DNA of 64,000 bases from Siderastrea radians (Eukaryota; Cnidaria; Anthozoa; Scleractinia; Rhizangiidae): the NCBI GenBank assembly GCA_964017195.1, contig OZ024887.1, positions 2,966,881 to 3,030,880 on the forward strand, given 5' to 3'. How positions within the stretch are numbered: position 1 is the stretch's first letter; the number at the start of each line of letters is the position of its first letter. Under the pieces are notes generated by a model. It was not told where the DNA came from and searched no databases. It saw nothing but the letters and a program-made list of their open reading frames with translations. This document shows, piece by piece, positions 51,208-63,480 of this stretch. The position numbers were made by a program, and so were the translations under genes.

Positions 51208-52306
51208 GCAGTGACTTCCTTTGTTTTCGCTTTATGAATTATTAATGAGTTTCAGACATAAAAAGTCAGCAATTAGACCACAAAGCATTTGCTTTTGTTC
51301 TACAACATTTGAAGGGATTGTGAATCGGCAAAAGAATGCATATACAGGAGACAGGAACCTCGAAATGACTGCATGTAGAGTCAGTATGAACATTATTTGA
51401 TGACAGATAGTGACATACCTCACAAACAGGAATGGCCTACTTCTGAAATATCTTTGCTTTCTTTTTCAAACCAAAGACGAGTGTCCAGCCGTCCACATGA
51501 ACACAGCTTCCCATTTTCATGCAAATAAAACTAATTTCTATGAAATGTTGTGCACCAGGTCTGGCTTTAAAAGAGAGACTAGAAGCAATTCAGAAATGGC
51601 GTATTTTCCTTTGCTTGTGGAACGGGAAATTCAGAGCGAATTCACTGTGCAGAAAGCTTAGAGTCGTACAATTTGCATTTCCCCTGACACCCACACCCAT
51701 GCACTTCGCCAAGTCCGTTTGTTTTTACACTATGTAGGTTTGTAAGTTGGACAAGCCCATACAGAAATCCTAAAAAATGCTGATTGTCGTGCAGTCTACG
51801 GCAAACTATTCAGAGGATTCAAAAGAAGGGATTGCTGGTCTCCACCACGTTCCTTTTGGTACATTCAACAGTTGAAATCATGAGACAATGCTATGATTCA
51901 AGGCCTAAAGGCATAACTGTCTTATGTTGAAAAGGACTGTTTCAGTTTTGCTCAGATTTGGCTACTCTTTTGCATGCAGCTCTTAAACATTTGTCCATTC
52001 TTGTCCGCTTCTGTTTGTGCTGAATTCTGTGTATGGCTTGGTCAAAAAAAGTGTTCTGGTAACCCCATGCGCAACAGAGGCGAAATAAAACAACAAAAAG
52101 CGAGCACAGTTTAAATAATGAACTCAAGACTGCATGCAAAAAACAGTCATCTGAGAAAAGTAAAAAAAAATTTAAATAGAAAAAAGTTAAAATAAAGGCA
52201 GTTATGCTCCAAGCACTTTAGGTGTAGAAAAAATACCAGTATAGTACCCTACCCTTGAGACAAGGGAATACTTCAACGCAAACCCCAGTGGCCATAATTT
52301 ATGTAG
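51208..52306. other. Spacer, nothing certain
   Basis: It contains the second copy of the dispersed direct repeat (51262-51370). Otherwise I see no gene, and only the 3' flank of the zinc-finger relic near 52200-52306. Confidence 0.4.
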
Positions 52307-53286
52307 TTAAAAAATGTTCCTCATATGATCCTCATAATGTTCAATAAGTAGAGACTCACTTAGATGTTCTTCCTGGCAAATCCAACAGGATAAAGCCTTA
52401 GCAGTTTCTGGCTTGGGTTCTGGCAAAGAAGATGCTGGTAGTGATGTGCCTTTGTTATCACTGGTATTATTCTTGTCAGCTGTGTGAGGATTACTGGATT
52501 TTTTGATAAGCAGCTTGTATTTGCAAGGCTTCTGTCTTGTGTGGAATCTTCCATGTCTGTACAATGCTTGTGATGTGCTAAAAACCTTTTCACAGGCTTT
52601 GCATTTGTAAGGGTTAAATTCTTCAGAGTGGGATCTCTCATGAGTCCTCAAAGTTCTTGCTTGGCTGAAACACTTGTCACAGGTTTTGCATTTGTAAGGC
52701 TTTTCACCAGGATGGGTTCTCTCATGAGTCCTCAAAGTTCCTACTTGGCTAAAACACTTGTCATAGGTTTTACATTTGTGAGGCTTTTCACCAGAGTGGG
52801 TTCTTTCATGAGTCCCCAAGACATCTGTTGGGATAAAACATTTGTCACAGGTTTTGAATTTGTAAGGCTTATCACCAGAGTGGGTTCTCTCTTGAGTCCT
52901 TAAATTTCCTGCTTGATTAAAGCACTTGTCACAGGTTTTGCATTTGTAACGCTTTTCAACCGAGTGGGTTCTCTCATGCCTCCTCAGATTCCTGCTTGGC
53001 TGAAACACTTGTCACAGGTTTTACATTTGTAAGGCTTTTCACCAGAGTGGGTTCTCTCGTGAGTCCTCAAAGTTCCTGCTTCACTGAAACATTTGTCACA
53101 GGTTTTGCATTTGTAATGCTTTTCACCGGAGTGGGTCCTCTCGTGAGTTCTCAAATTTCCTGCTTGGCTGAAACACTTCTCACAGGTTTTGCATTTGAAA
53201 GGCTTTTCACCAGTGTGGGATCTAACATGAGTCCTCAAATTTCCTGCTTGGCTGAAACACCTGCCACACTTGCACTTGTAAGGCAT
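52307..53286 (-). pseudogene. C2H2 zinc-finger protein, frameshifted and decaying
   Basis: A multi-finger DNA-binding protein by family. Read from 53286, about nine C2H2 fingers of 28 residues follow the type YKCKTCDKCFSQAGNLRTHE with TGEKP/SGEKP-like linkers. Then comes a hydrophilic tail (S/N/P-rich) and one last C2H2-like unit (CWICQEEHLSES...H....H). One base appears to be missing in finger 4 at about 52985-52990 (GGAATCTG where sister fingers have GGAAATCTG), so the array lies in two frames. Finger 5 has His to Gln, finger 6 Cys to Phe and finger 7 Cys to Tyr at zinc ligands. Upstream at 53290-53460 more fingers are recognisable but broken by stops. The frameshift could also be an assembly error. 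Confidence 0.85.
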
Positions 53287-53460
53287 CTCTCCACAGTAGC
53301 ATCCAATATGTATTTGTAACTTATGTTTTGAAAGCAGGTTTCACATGTGCAAGGCTCCTCTCCAGAGTGCAGTCTTGCATTTGCGCTAAAATAACTTGAT
53401 GCGGTAATTCACTTGTTGCTAGTTTTGCACTAATAAAGATTTTCTTTAGTGTGAGATCTT

Positions 53461-55166
53461 TTATGGGTCGCCGTTCTTATGGCGGTAAAAACAATCCTAG
53501 AATAGAAATGTACAAAGAGTTTTAGCTCATAATTAGTTTGCTGCTCTTATATTTGGCCTAGCTACTCCACCTGGACCCATAAAGCAAACCATGATCCTTT
53601 TTGCTGCCATTGCTCACCCTATCAGACACCTCATGGTCGCAAGGAAGTTCAATTTTCATGAGTACATTCTGGAAAAATGCTGAATACCACTGGTTTCATG
53701 TACGTATGGCCTAGCAAGGCACCTGGATGGACCAGTCGGACTCGGTAGGTTGCAGGACTGTAGAGTGGAAGGTCAAGTGTTTGATTCTCAGATGGACCGA
53801 TAACTGTGGTCTTAAAAGAACTCTTTTTGCTCAACAACTGTTCTCAGCCATACTTCAGTGTGCAAATACAGAATTGGTTATTGTTATTTGTGCTAATAGT
53901 GCTACTTTGTTAACCTTAGTCGTCACTCCTTGATTACGATTTCCAACCTTAAAAAATATTTGCACAAACGCCAGCATTGATGGGAAAACAAATCAACCAA
54001 TTTTCACAAATCAGGATCAGCCAAGATATTACGGATCAACTCTGAGGGATGTAGCTCTATTGAGAGGCATGTATTTTAGCAAAATTCTATGATGCTTTAT
54101 GGTTGGTTTTAACACAACGTTTGTTCTCTGGGCATTTCTTGGACAGTTGTTTGTCCAAGAGGGAGTCTTGTTCCACAGGGAGACCACCCTCTGTCCATGT
54201 GATGTGTTTACTGTTAGAATTTGAGACTTGATTTTGAGATGTCTCGATTAGTTTAGATTTTGTTCTACTAGTACAGATATTTACGTATTCTTTACCTTTA
54301 TCGTTCAATAAAGTTTAAAGAGAATGTTAATTGAGTCATGGGTGGTGTTTCTTTTGCTGTTCCAAGATGTATGAGACGTTCTCTAGCGAGAATACTTTCT
54401 CGAAGAAGGGGAGAAGAAGGGGAGACGAGGCAGGCAATTCGCCACCAACGACCAGTACGGGGCACTACTTCTAACTGGAATTGTCGCCAAAGTTTTGAAA
54501 TTCTCACTTTTTTCACTTGCATCTAACCAAGCAAATATTTCGCGTTGTCGTGGCCGAGTTTGGGCTTCATCCATCCAATTTCATCCGAGAAAAGTGAAGC
54601 GAAAGTCCTCTATGTAGGTTTCTCAATATGATCTGTACCAGACTTGGCGACCAAAGGAATTCCAAGCATACTGTTCATTTAAAATCAGCCAATTAATGCT
54701 TTGCCACCGTTGCACTTCAAACCCCAACCGTGCCAGGCCTGGGAGTTTTGACACTTCCGCTTCTGTAAACGGAAGTCAATATATGCCAATTAGCGAATGC
54801 TACGGAAAAATTGAACAGCGGGTCAGACGAATCCAGCAGATTGTTAAGGAAAGTCACGAACGCACAAATTAAAAGCGGAGTTATGAATTCCTAGAGCTCG
54901 ATGCCTTCCTTGGTAAAGAAGAAATGGTCAATTCAACAGGAAAAAAGGTGTTGGTACGCATACACATTATCCTTCTTTTGATTCGATGGTCCACGTACAA
55001 AATTCTGTACAAAACGATGCGGACTATAGGGGCAGAACTCGTACGTTTCCACAAACCTGAGTCAAAAACATGCAGTTGCGATGTATAACCGTCTATTGTT
55101 TGCATCATTTTGTACTAATTTGTCTGGCACTGTAGTTAATGTGACCTAACTTGCCATGAGGTCTAC
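53461..55166. other. Spacer, nothing recognised
   Basis: A - strand frame at about 54298-54600 (PRQREIFAWLDASEKSENF) is open in more than one frame but matches no family I know. No RNA gene or repeat with defined ends. Confidence 0.4.
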
Positions 55167-55175
55167 CAGTAGACG

Positions 55176-56383
55176 GGGCGTTAACAAAACCCGGAACATG
55201 GAACATTCCAGAACAGTGCAAATTATCACAAAATAAATGAAAAAAAAGTAATAAAAAATTCTGATCGTCGATAAAAGATAATAAATAAAATAAAATAGAA
55301 TAAAATGAAATAAAATAAAATAAAATAAACGATATAGAATAAATGGATAAATAAATATATGCATCTGTGACTAAATGAACGAATATACTAACTCTGGCTA
55401 AATGCGTCTCATTTCTTGAATTCAAAAATATCTCGGATAACATTGAGGCTTTATTTTGGGTATGGAGAGACGGTTTACTTGATACGAGAAAATTAAAGCA
55501 TTTTCTCAGCCACGCATGCAGTAGTCTCCTTTGGCGTTGCATGAAGACACTAAGAACGGCTGCATAAGAGACTGCGCATGCAGTCACGCAGTTCCACTTT
55601 TCTGGCACGCTTTTGAGTTTCTTGGTCTCATGTTTATTCGGTTGTTTAAGGACATTTTGTGTTTAAGTTGATTTTCAAAGTAAAAGTGTACAGAGATGAA
55701 TGAACCTAAATAATACTAACCAAAAAAAAGGAGTCCACCCTACATCAAAGATCTTTTGTGAAACCAGCTGCTAATTATTCTCTTTGTTCGTCTTCACAAT
55801 CTCTTCTGTTCGTTCCAAAAGTCAGCTGTTCTACACTTGGGGATCGCACCTTCTAAGATAACAAATTTCCCTCCCTTTCTCACGCTGCAACTGAAAAAAG
55901 GCACTGCTTTCGGTGGTTTGTGTTTCAAACTGAAATATCCGACACAAAAATTATATCAGTTTTTAAGTTTATTTACTATTTTTATAAGTTCTTACCTTTG
56001 TCTTTTCTCAGTTTTTCTGCAAATCCAGATCTTTGTCACAGATCTGGTAACTCTCACTGGTTTCTATGTGGCGTAATCCATTTTTTTTTTTAATTCATGG
56101 GGAGGCCAAGAATAAGGCAAGAAACCAACACGGTAGAAAAACAAATGATAAAATTGGCGGGAAAGTACTACTGTTACACCTTATTTTAAATTTTGTTTGT
56201 TTGTTTGTTTGTTCGTTTGTTTTTTGGTTGTTTCTTTAATCGCTTTCTCTTGAAATCTTTCTTTCTCTTTTTTTTTTTCATTTATTTTGTGATAATTTGC
56301 CCTGCTCCGGGATGTTCCGGAATGTTCCGAAATGTTCCGGGATGTTCCGGAATGTTCCGTGTTCCGGGGTTTTGTTGACGCCC
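55176..56383. mobile_element. MULE-like element, copy 1
   Basis: The ends are GGGCGTTAACAAAACCCGG and the complement of GGGTTTTGTTGACGCCC-like sequence. CAGTAGACG stands on both sides (55167-55175 and 56384-56392), an exact 9-bp TSD. The subterminal regions hold repeated GGAACATTCC/GGAATGTTCC motifs. The interior has an A/T-rich microsatellite (AAATAAAAT type, about 55275-55360) and no transposase. It is a sister of copy 2, sharing the whole interior. Confidence 0.93.
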
Positions 56384-57463
56384 CAGTAGACGGCATCCCA
56401 CGGGCGTCAACAAAACCCGGAACATGGAACATTCCGGAACATCCCGGAACAGGGCAAACTATCACAAAATAAATAAAAAAAAGTAATATAAAAAATTCTG
56501 AACGTCGATAAAAGATAATAAATAAAATAGAATGAAATGAAAAAAATAAAATAAAATAAACGATATAGAGTAAATGGATAAATAAATATATGAGCTGTGA
56601 CTAAATGAACGAATATACTAACTCTGGCTAAATGAGCCTCATTTCTCGAATTCAAAAATATCTCGGATAACATTGAGGCTTTATTTTGGGAATCGAGAGA
56701 CGGTTTACTTGATATGAGAAAATTAAAGCATTTTCTCAGTCACGCACGCAAAAGTCTCCTTTGGCGTTGCGTGACGACCTGAAGAACGGCTGCGTAGGAG
56801 AATACGCATGCAGTCACGCAGTTCCACTTTCCTGGCACCCTTTTGAGTTTCCTGGTCTCATGTTTATTCGGTTGTTTAAGGACGTTTTGTGTTTAAGTTG
56901 ATTTCCAGAGTAAAAGTGTGCAGAGATGAATAAACCTAAATTATACTAACCTGAAAGAAAAAGTCAGCTGTTCTATACTTGGGGATTGCACCTACTAAGA
57001 TAACAAAATTTTCCTCCCTTTCTTACGCTGCAACTGTAAAAAGGCACCGCCTTCGGTGAAGGTTTGTGTTTCAAACTAAAATATCCGACACAAAAATTAT
57101 ATCAGTTTTTTAATTTATTTATTATTTTTCTAAATTTATTCTTCTTGTCTTTGTCTTTTCTCCACCGTAATGATGAGTTAATTTGATGTGGTTTTATTTT
57201 TGTTCAGTTTTTCTGCAAATCCAGTTCTTTGTCACAGATCTGGTAACTCTTACTGGTTACTACGTGGCTTAATCCTTTTTTTTTTTAATTCAGAGGGAGG
57301 CCAAGAAACCAACAAGGTAGAAAATCACATGATAAAATTGGCGGGAAAGTACTACTGTTAGACCTTATTTTAAATTTTGTTTGTTTGTTTGTTCGTTTGT
57401 TTTTTGGTTGTTTCTTTAATCGCTTTCTCTTCCTTTCTTTCTGTTTTTTTTTTTCATTTATTT

Positions 57464-57579
57464 AACAATTATTATCCTGCGAAATCGCGCGGAATATCAC
57501 CTGATACTTAGCCGACGAGGCCGTAGGCCGAGTTGGCTAAATCAGGGGATATTCCGCAAGATTGAGCAGGATAATTGTT
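57464..57579. mobile_element. 116-bp hairpin MITE with GAGGCCGTAGGCCGA loop
   Basis: AACAATTATTATCCTGC at the left pairs with GCAGGATAATTGTT at the right, with further pairing through GGAATATC/GATATTCC and TTAGCC/GGCTAA. The loop GACGAGGCCGTAGGCCGAG matches the hairpin at 37955-38070 in design and total length, though the arms differ in sequence. Confidence 0.8.
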
Positions 57580-58189
57580 TTATTATTCAACAAATTCTCA
57601 TCAAATACCATTTTCAGGACGAGAAAAACTATGGTTCTATGATGAAAATGCTAAAAGCCAGCAAAACATAATAAAAATCAAAACAGAACTTCAAGAAATC
57701 GAAGTTTACTACCGTTCACTTAAAAGGACTTATTTACAAACTCATGTTTGGAAATGATGTGACAAAGTAAAAAAGATATTGCTACCTTACCGAGAATAAG
57801 TCCTCTTCCTGTGAATTAAAATCTTTTCAACTTTACAACTTTCCGTGAGCAAGTCTGCTGCTTCGTTCGCAATAGCATTTCCTTGGGTGAGTTCTCACAA
57901 GTCCAAGTCAACCTCTGGATATCTTTGTGAGCCGAAGCAAATAATTGTTGACTTTTTGACAGCATTTAATCGTGGAAAGTTTCTTCCAGGGTGTTAAAAT
58001 TTCCGGAGAAAACTGCTAAAACTGCCTCGCTTTTTAAAATGGCCGCCAAACAAACAATGAAAGAAAATCTGCAGTGCACTTCCAAATATGGTCATTTACG
58101 TATATCGCAGGATATCCGTCATGTACGGATGACAGATATTGAGGGCTTCCTTACCATATATGGGCATAGTGACAATTTGTTGAATAATA
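57464..58189. mobile_element. Insertion within MULE-like copy 2
   Basis: This block is absent from copy 1, where CATTTATT runs directly into TTGTGATAATTTGCCC. It starts with a 116-bp hairpin, then has TTATTATTCAACAAATTC (57580) whose complement closes the block (GAATAATAA at 58181-58189). It may be one TIR element with a hairpin at its edge or two separate insertions. A short frame (57575-57757) is not recognisable. Confidence 0.6.
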
Positions 58190-58286
58190 ATTTGTGATAA
58201 TTTGCCCTGTTCTGAGATGTTCCGGAATGTTCCGGGATGTTCCGGAATGTTCCATGTTCCGGGTTTTGTTGACGCCCGCATCCCAC

Positions 58287-59466
58287 CAATGTTCAAACAC
58301 ATGAATATCACACATTTCTTATTTCAATGAGCTCAGTTACCAATGTATTGAATTTGATGTTGTACAAAAATGACTACCATACATTAAGTGGCTATTTTCT
58401 TTTCTTAAGTAAAACATATGGTGACAAAGGAAAGAAGTTGTTCATTTTTTTTTTGTTTTGGCTTTTTATTATGTTTTGCCACATTGTTGCTTTGCCAACA
58501 CAGAATGTCACGGGTGAGCAGAAGCTTGCCAAACAACATATGTTTGGTGTAGGGCCCATTTCACACATAGTGCTACTGCCTTTCCTTACTATTAAACAAG
58601 CCGTTTGCACTAGCACCAACACACTTTTAGAGCAAACAGGTGTAAACAAAGCACATTTCTCCTAAACATGTCTGCACTTCAATTGCTCAGCACAGGGTGT
58701 ACATTTGAAATATGTACCATCTTGATCTGGTTCAGTCTTTAATTTACGCGGTTCATGGAACACACATAAAAATCTTCAGAATTACACTTAAGCTTAAGGT
58801 GTGGTGTTGTTCGTTGGTGTTGTACTTCTGCGTGTTCCAGGTTGTGAATTCTGATTCAATATGCACCAGTGTGCATAATTTCTGTATCACGATTGCCCCA
58901 CTTTCATTATAGCAGTCACAAGATTGCTTCTATGCTGCTATGTTTGCCCCACCTCCAACTGCGGCCAAAGAAACTTTTTAAAAGGTACTAATTTTTTACG
59001 CAAGACGGCTGCTTACGTATGATTTTCTTATCGAAGTCATGGTTGAACTTTAGAATACGCGTTCCCTTATTTGCATGTCATTGAATAACAATTATTCCTT
59101 TTGTTTTCATATGCTTTGTTCTTTAAGGCATTAAGAGATGAGTTAATAAGGGGACGGGTATTCTAAAAGTGGCTCCGAAGTCATTAAACGTTTTGCTTAC
59201 CTTCAATAAAGACAACTAAAACAATGCTATACAGACAATATTCCACATAAGACAGCAATCAGCAACACTACAAGAATTGTACCCAGACCTTTGCAGAATG
59301 TTACTTTCCCAAGGTGGCTGACGACAATAGGTCCGCAATTCGTAGTGACATATTTTAATGAACCGTATAAGTTTACCGACAATACGAGTTATAAGGAAGC
59401 AACAAAATTCGGGAACTAGGGAACTGCCTTTAATCGAAAGCGCTAGCCTGCATAGGAGGCGGTACT
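58287..59466. other. Spacer, nothing certain
   Basis: A 112-codon frame (58327-58665) begins with a TATA-poor, AT-rich stretch and has one hydrophobic segment (LFIFFLFWLFIMFCHIVAL). It has no recognisable family and no intron support, so I do not call it. The rest shows nothing. Confidence 0.4.
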
Positions 59467-60020
59467 GTGCAAAGGCAAAAAAAACTTACATTATTCAAAA
59501 CAGATGTAACTACCTCTAACTCACTAGAACGTATTACAAACCAGAAACATCGGCGGGCAGAAGCAAAACGTAAGGCAAGTAATCATAACCTAAGAATTGA
59601 AACTGAAAGGCATTCCACCCCTAAGCTCCCTGAGCATCTGAGAATTTGTCAATACTGCAACTCAAATGAAGTTGAAAACGAAGTACACTTCCTCTTGTCT
59701 TGCAATAGATATGACACAATCAGAAAATCTTTAGTGGAAGATGTTTCTAGTAAATATCCTGATTTCAATTCTTTAAATGATCATAACAAAATTGTTCTTC
59801 CCTTTAATAGCATTGATGCCTCCATTTGTAAAAGATTAGGTTACTTCATTTACGAAGAGTTTTCATTAAGAAATGAATTAATAGATAAAGAAATTTTAAA
59901 TTAACTGATTTCGCTACTTTACTTTTGTACTTTTTTTCTTTTTCTGACTTTTTTTTTCTCTTTTGTATGTGCAATACCATTTGTAATTGGGAATGCAAAT
60001 AAACTGTTGTTGTTGCGTCC
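59467..60020 (+). pseudogene. LINE 3' end: C-terminal zinc-finger-like tail and 3' UTR
   Basis: The frame (to 59904) has HNLRIETERHSTPKLPEHLR, then CQYCNSNEVENEVHFLLSC, a CxxC...HxxxxC motif found at the C-terminus of many LINE proteins. The 3' end has AATACCATTTGTAATTGGGAA, AATAAACTG and a short GTT repeat (60005-60016), a usual LINE terminus. RT is missing: strongly 5'-truncated. It is related to the relic at 20387-20783. Confidence 0.7.
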
Positions 60021-60345
60021 TCCCCAGTCATCCATTACACTCTAGCTATTCGCAGCTTTGCTCTCCCCTCCACAACTCCCTTGGACTAGACTGCTGAGCA
60101 GTCCCTTTCATTTCCTCCCTCTCCCCAATCCCTCCTCGTTTTTCTCGTAATTGGCATAATTTATTCATTTCCATTCGCACCTAGGATCTGAGGAAAATGG
60201 GACGACTGTTCGCAGACATTATCTCAGACTCGTTCTTAGTTACTGCTGGCATTACAGTGTTGTAAGAGACTGGCTTATGATGAGCTCCCCGTTTCCGTAA
60301 CAAGTCATCTTGGACCCCGCCTCATAACAGAGAAATTGCACTGGA
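60021..60345. other. Spacer with C/T-rich tract
   Basis: CCCTCTCC-type pyrimidine stretches at about 60066-60160. No gene seen. Confidence 0.4.
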
Positions 60346-61790
60346 AGCCTTCATTAAGGCTGTTGAAGGAGATATAAAAAAAATCACACCATACAAAATC
60401 GGCCCAAACCTCACTGTTCAAGAAAAAAAGAAAAAGAAGCACTCCACAATCTCATGTCTCGCACAGACATTACTATTAAACCAGCAGACATAGGCTCAGC
60501 AACGGTTGTTATGGACATAGAGTGGTACTTGCGTGAATGCTACCGTCAACTTGAAAATACGAACTTTTATGAAAAAACAAACGAAGATAGGACCCCGAAA
60601 GTATGCAAACAAGTAAAACGCTATGTGGACGGTTTACTACTCGATGGTTTTATCGAAAAAAACAAGCCTTGAAAGGAGCCAAAATAAAACCCTATGTCTG
60701 GTGGCGTTACCTAGATGATATTTTTATGATATGGACTGGGAATGAGGATGAACTCAGAGAATTTATTGAATACTTAAACAATTTACATCGGACAATCAAG
60801 TTTACTCTAGAGCAATCATCATAAAGAAAAAAAGTTACAAGGAAAAACTAATCCAGTGTGAGATCAACAAAGATAAACGAGTTCCGCGAGATCAAGCACT
60901 AAAGCCAAGCGTCCCAAAAAACAAATGCAACCAAGGCATCCCGTTCGTAGTCACCTACAATCCAGCTTCTAGAAACCGTAACAAGATCATTTCTAAACAA
61001 TTTCCCATACTTCGGTCTTCAAACCGTTGCAAAGAAGTTTTTTCTGAAAACCGTTCATCGCATACAGACGCCCACGCAACCTCCGCGATTTCCTCGTAAA
61101 AGCAAAAGTAAAAAATACACAGACACAAAGAAGCCCGCCGAGATTCAAGAAATGTAACTCAAAAAAATGTAAAACCTGCTCCTTCATTCAAGACGGTTTG
61201 TCATCATGATCATGTACACTCAAAAACACAGGCCAAATACATCATATCAAGTAAACAATCACATAAACATCGAAAAACCTCATCTACATGATCCAATGCC
61301 GAAAATGCAAAAACACTCCAAATACTCCTAATGCGTGACAGGTTTGGAGAGCACCGTAGAGCCATACAAAACAAGACCACCGATGCAGTACCACAGCACT
61401 TCAATCAGAACGGACACAAACTCACGGACATCGAACTTATTCCACTCGAACTCATTAATTCTAAAAAAGAACTCCATACGTAAAGCTCGAGAATCATTTT
61501 TTCTAGATAAGGCCAAAACTATACAACCACATTGTATAAACAGAGAAGATGACTATTAATCCCCTCCTTTAAACAATTCTCTTTGTTTCTTCATGGCTAT
61601 TTTATTTGGTCACCATTGGCTTGTTTAAATTTAAAATCCCAAACAATTGTATCATATATCTACTGTAATCATTTTACTACATATTGTAACGACTATCGGT
61701 ATTTTCATTAAATCCCCCGAAGAAGGACGGCTTGACTGTCCGAAATATCGGGAAAACCAACTCGCTCTACGTTTTTTCCTGCTAGTTTAT
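60346..61790 (+). mobile_element. Penelope-like element, decayed
   Basis: A collinear series of broken frames. The N-terminal RT part shows TDITIKPADIGSATVVM (about 60460-60515). After an internal deletion comes VWWRYLDDIFMIWTGNEDEL (about 60698-60757), with YLDD as the RT active site. Next is the IPFVVTYNPASRN block (about 60938-60975). The last frame (61335-61559) has HSTSIRTDTN...LIL and a C-terminal KTIQPHCINRED, typical of the end of the GIY-YIG region. Stops and frameshifts are frequent. The 3' part has AAGAAGGACGGCTTGACTGT (about 61721-61740), often seen in this family. Inactive. Confidence 0.8.
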
Positions 61791-61911
61791 TATGATGAGC
61801 AGCCTGATTCTGAGACAGTCTAAGGTCGCTCTCTCTCACTCCGTCTAGCCGTAGACTAAGAGTAGCCACTCTATCCACTCAGGGATAGTCGAGCAGAAAG
61901 AACCCGCCAAT

Positions 61912-62031
61912 GAGGACGATAATCGCCTGCCGAGTAGAAACATGACGCCAGCGTGATTAGCGGCTAGTCTAGTGAGCCGGCTCACTACACACACGCGTCA
62001 TGTTTTCATGCGGCAGGCGATTTTCGCGCTC
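61912..62031. repeat. Imperfect palindrome (foldback)
   Basis: TCGCCTGCCGAGTAGAAACA at 61923 pairs with TGTTTTCATGCGGCAGGCGA ending at 62020, with an inner palindrome AGTGAGCCGGCTCACT at 61970-61985. The following CTCTCTCGCGTCCTC and AGACAGACTGCTTGTAGCCT resemble a tract at 21790-21860. Confidence 0.65.
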
Positions 62032-63480
62032 TCTCGCGTCCTCAGCGTAAAGACAGACTGCTTGTAGCCTAGTATCACTGGGAAACAGATTAACGGCTCA
62101 GGGAAAAGATTTCTGTAAAACCCATACTTAACCTACCGGTTCTGGGATGAGAATGCAGCCAGCCTTTTCGTATGAATCTTAGAGAGGTAGCTTAGGAATC
62201 TGTGGTAGGAGCCGTGCTGTGCACAGCTCGACACCCTAACCCTGTCTTAGGCCAAAATTAGAAACGTTTCAAGCCCACAAAATCTGTCCCCCTATCAGAC
62301 TAAAACGGTAAAATCTATACCCAGTTTCTGGAAAGTACTTAGGAACCATACATTGGGCCACACAAGCCTAGACAGCAGGCCAGAGGAGGTGTAGCATCGA
62401 GTTGGTAATGAGCTACTGAACAAACGAGATTGATTGGAAACATTGTCTTGTGATATAGACATTCCTGTCGACTCATGAGAAACGTTATTAACTTACGAAA
62501 GCAATCGTCTTTTTCCTCTTCTATTTCACCCGACTACTACACCCACCCACTTGTCAGACACATAAAACAATAACCTGTCAGTTGACGCATAAATATGCAT
62601 TTGTCCACGGACATTATCGAAGCTTACACTGAGTTGTGAGCTTCGACCGAACCTTTTCTTGGTCAAACTGCGAGCTCTAAGGAACGGATATTGTCAGGAC
62701 AAATATCCGTGCATATTTTGAAAGGCAAAGGAAGGACATTCTGATTCTTAACCTTAAAATATTTCCGCTGTTATAACACAGAGGGCAAAACTACTGATTG
62801 CTGATTGGTTGAGACAGAGGGCATTTTTTCTTAATTTTCTAATGAGGGCAAAATTACTCGTATTTGATTGGCTGAGCGCGAGAGCGCGCCATCTGCATTT
62901 TGAAAGCGCCTTGAAACGAAAAGCAGATTTTGAATTGAATTTTGAGTTGATCGCTTCAGAGTTTAAATTTAACCGAGTTGGTTGGCAAAAATGGCATGGA
63001 AATCGGGTGATAGCTCCAAGAGAAATTCCAGGAGGTGAACCTGAATGTTTTAGGGGAAACAGCAAATGGTTATTTGTTTTCAAACTATCGAAAACCTTGG
63101 TTATAAATAGAAGAAGCTTCGCAACTCAGGTAAATTTATTTACTTAGTTTGATTTTTAAGTGTGTTTTGTCAGTGAACTAGAACCGTAATTTTCTCATGA
63201 GATGCACATATCCATAACAGACAGTTTTTTGTTGTGTACACTGAGCAGCAGTTTAATAAACTGCTTGTGTGGAATTTGTTTATTCTGTTTGGACGTGCAT
63301 GCAAAGTTTTCAGAAAATTTTGCCCTCTTTGTTATAAACAAGTAATCGCACTGAGTCCTCGCAGAATCAGGGATACATTTTCACTTGTATTTTCAAAGTT
63401 TTCACAAATTTTGTGAAAACTTTGAATATAAGCGTGAAAACATATCCTTAATTCTACTCGGCCTCATGCGATTACATACA
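62032..63480. other. Spacer with repeat-like motifs
   Basis: AGAGGGCA / GAGGGCAAAA motifs recur at about 62781, 62817 and 62847, near TGATTGG(T/C)TGAG blocks at 62801 and 62867. This looks like the end region of an interspersed repeat. A 112-codon frame (62809-63147) overlaps it and is not recognisable. A short hairpin TTTTCACAAATTTTGTGAAA lies at 63400-63420. Confidence 0.4.

Larger units (their letters stand above)
56402..58277. mobile_element. MULE-like element, copy 2, with an inner insertion
   Basis: The ends are GGGCGTCAACAAAACCCGG and its complement. GCATCCCAC stands on both sides (56393-56401 and 58278-58286), an exact 9-bp TSD that abuts the TSD of copy 1. It aligns with copy 1 along its length except for a ~720 bp block at about 57464-58189 that copy 1 lacks. 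No transposase. Confidence 0.93.

Noticed and set aside
52628..53319. Plus-strand frames across the zinc-finger array
   Set aside because: They are antisense shadows of the repeated finger units, open only because the unit is 84 bp.
54298..54600. Overlapping - strand frames of 63-74 codons
   Set aside because: Different frames overlap the same DNA, none has a known motif, and there is no sign of exon structure.
58327..58665. 112-codon frame with one hydrophobic segment
   Set aside because: No recognisable domain, no splice or promoter support, and AT-rich context where frames of this length occur by chance.
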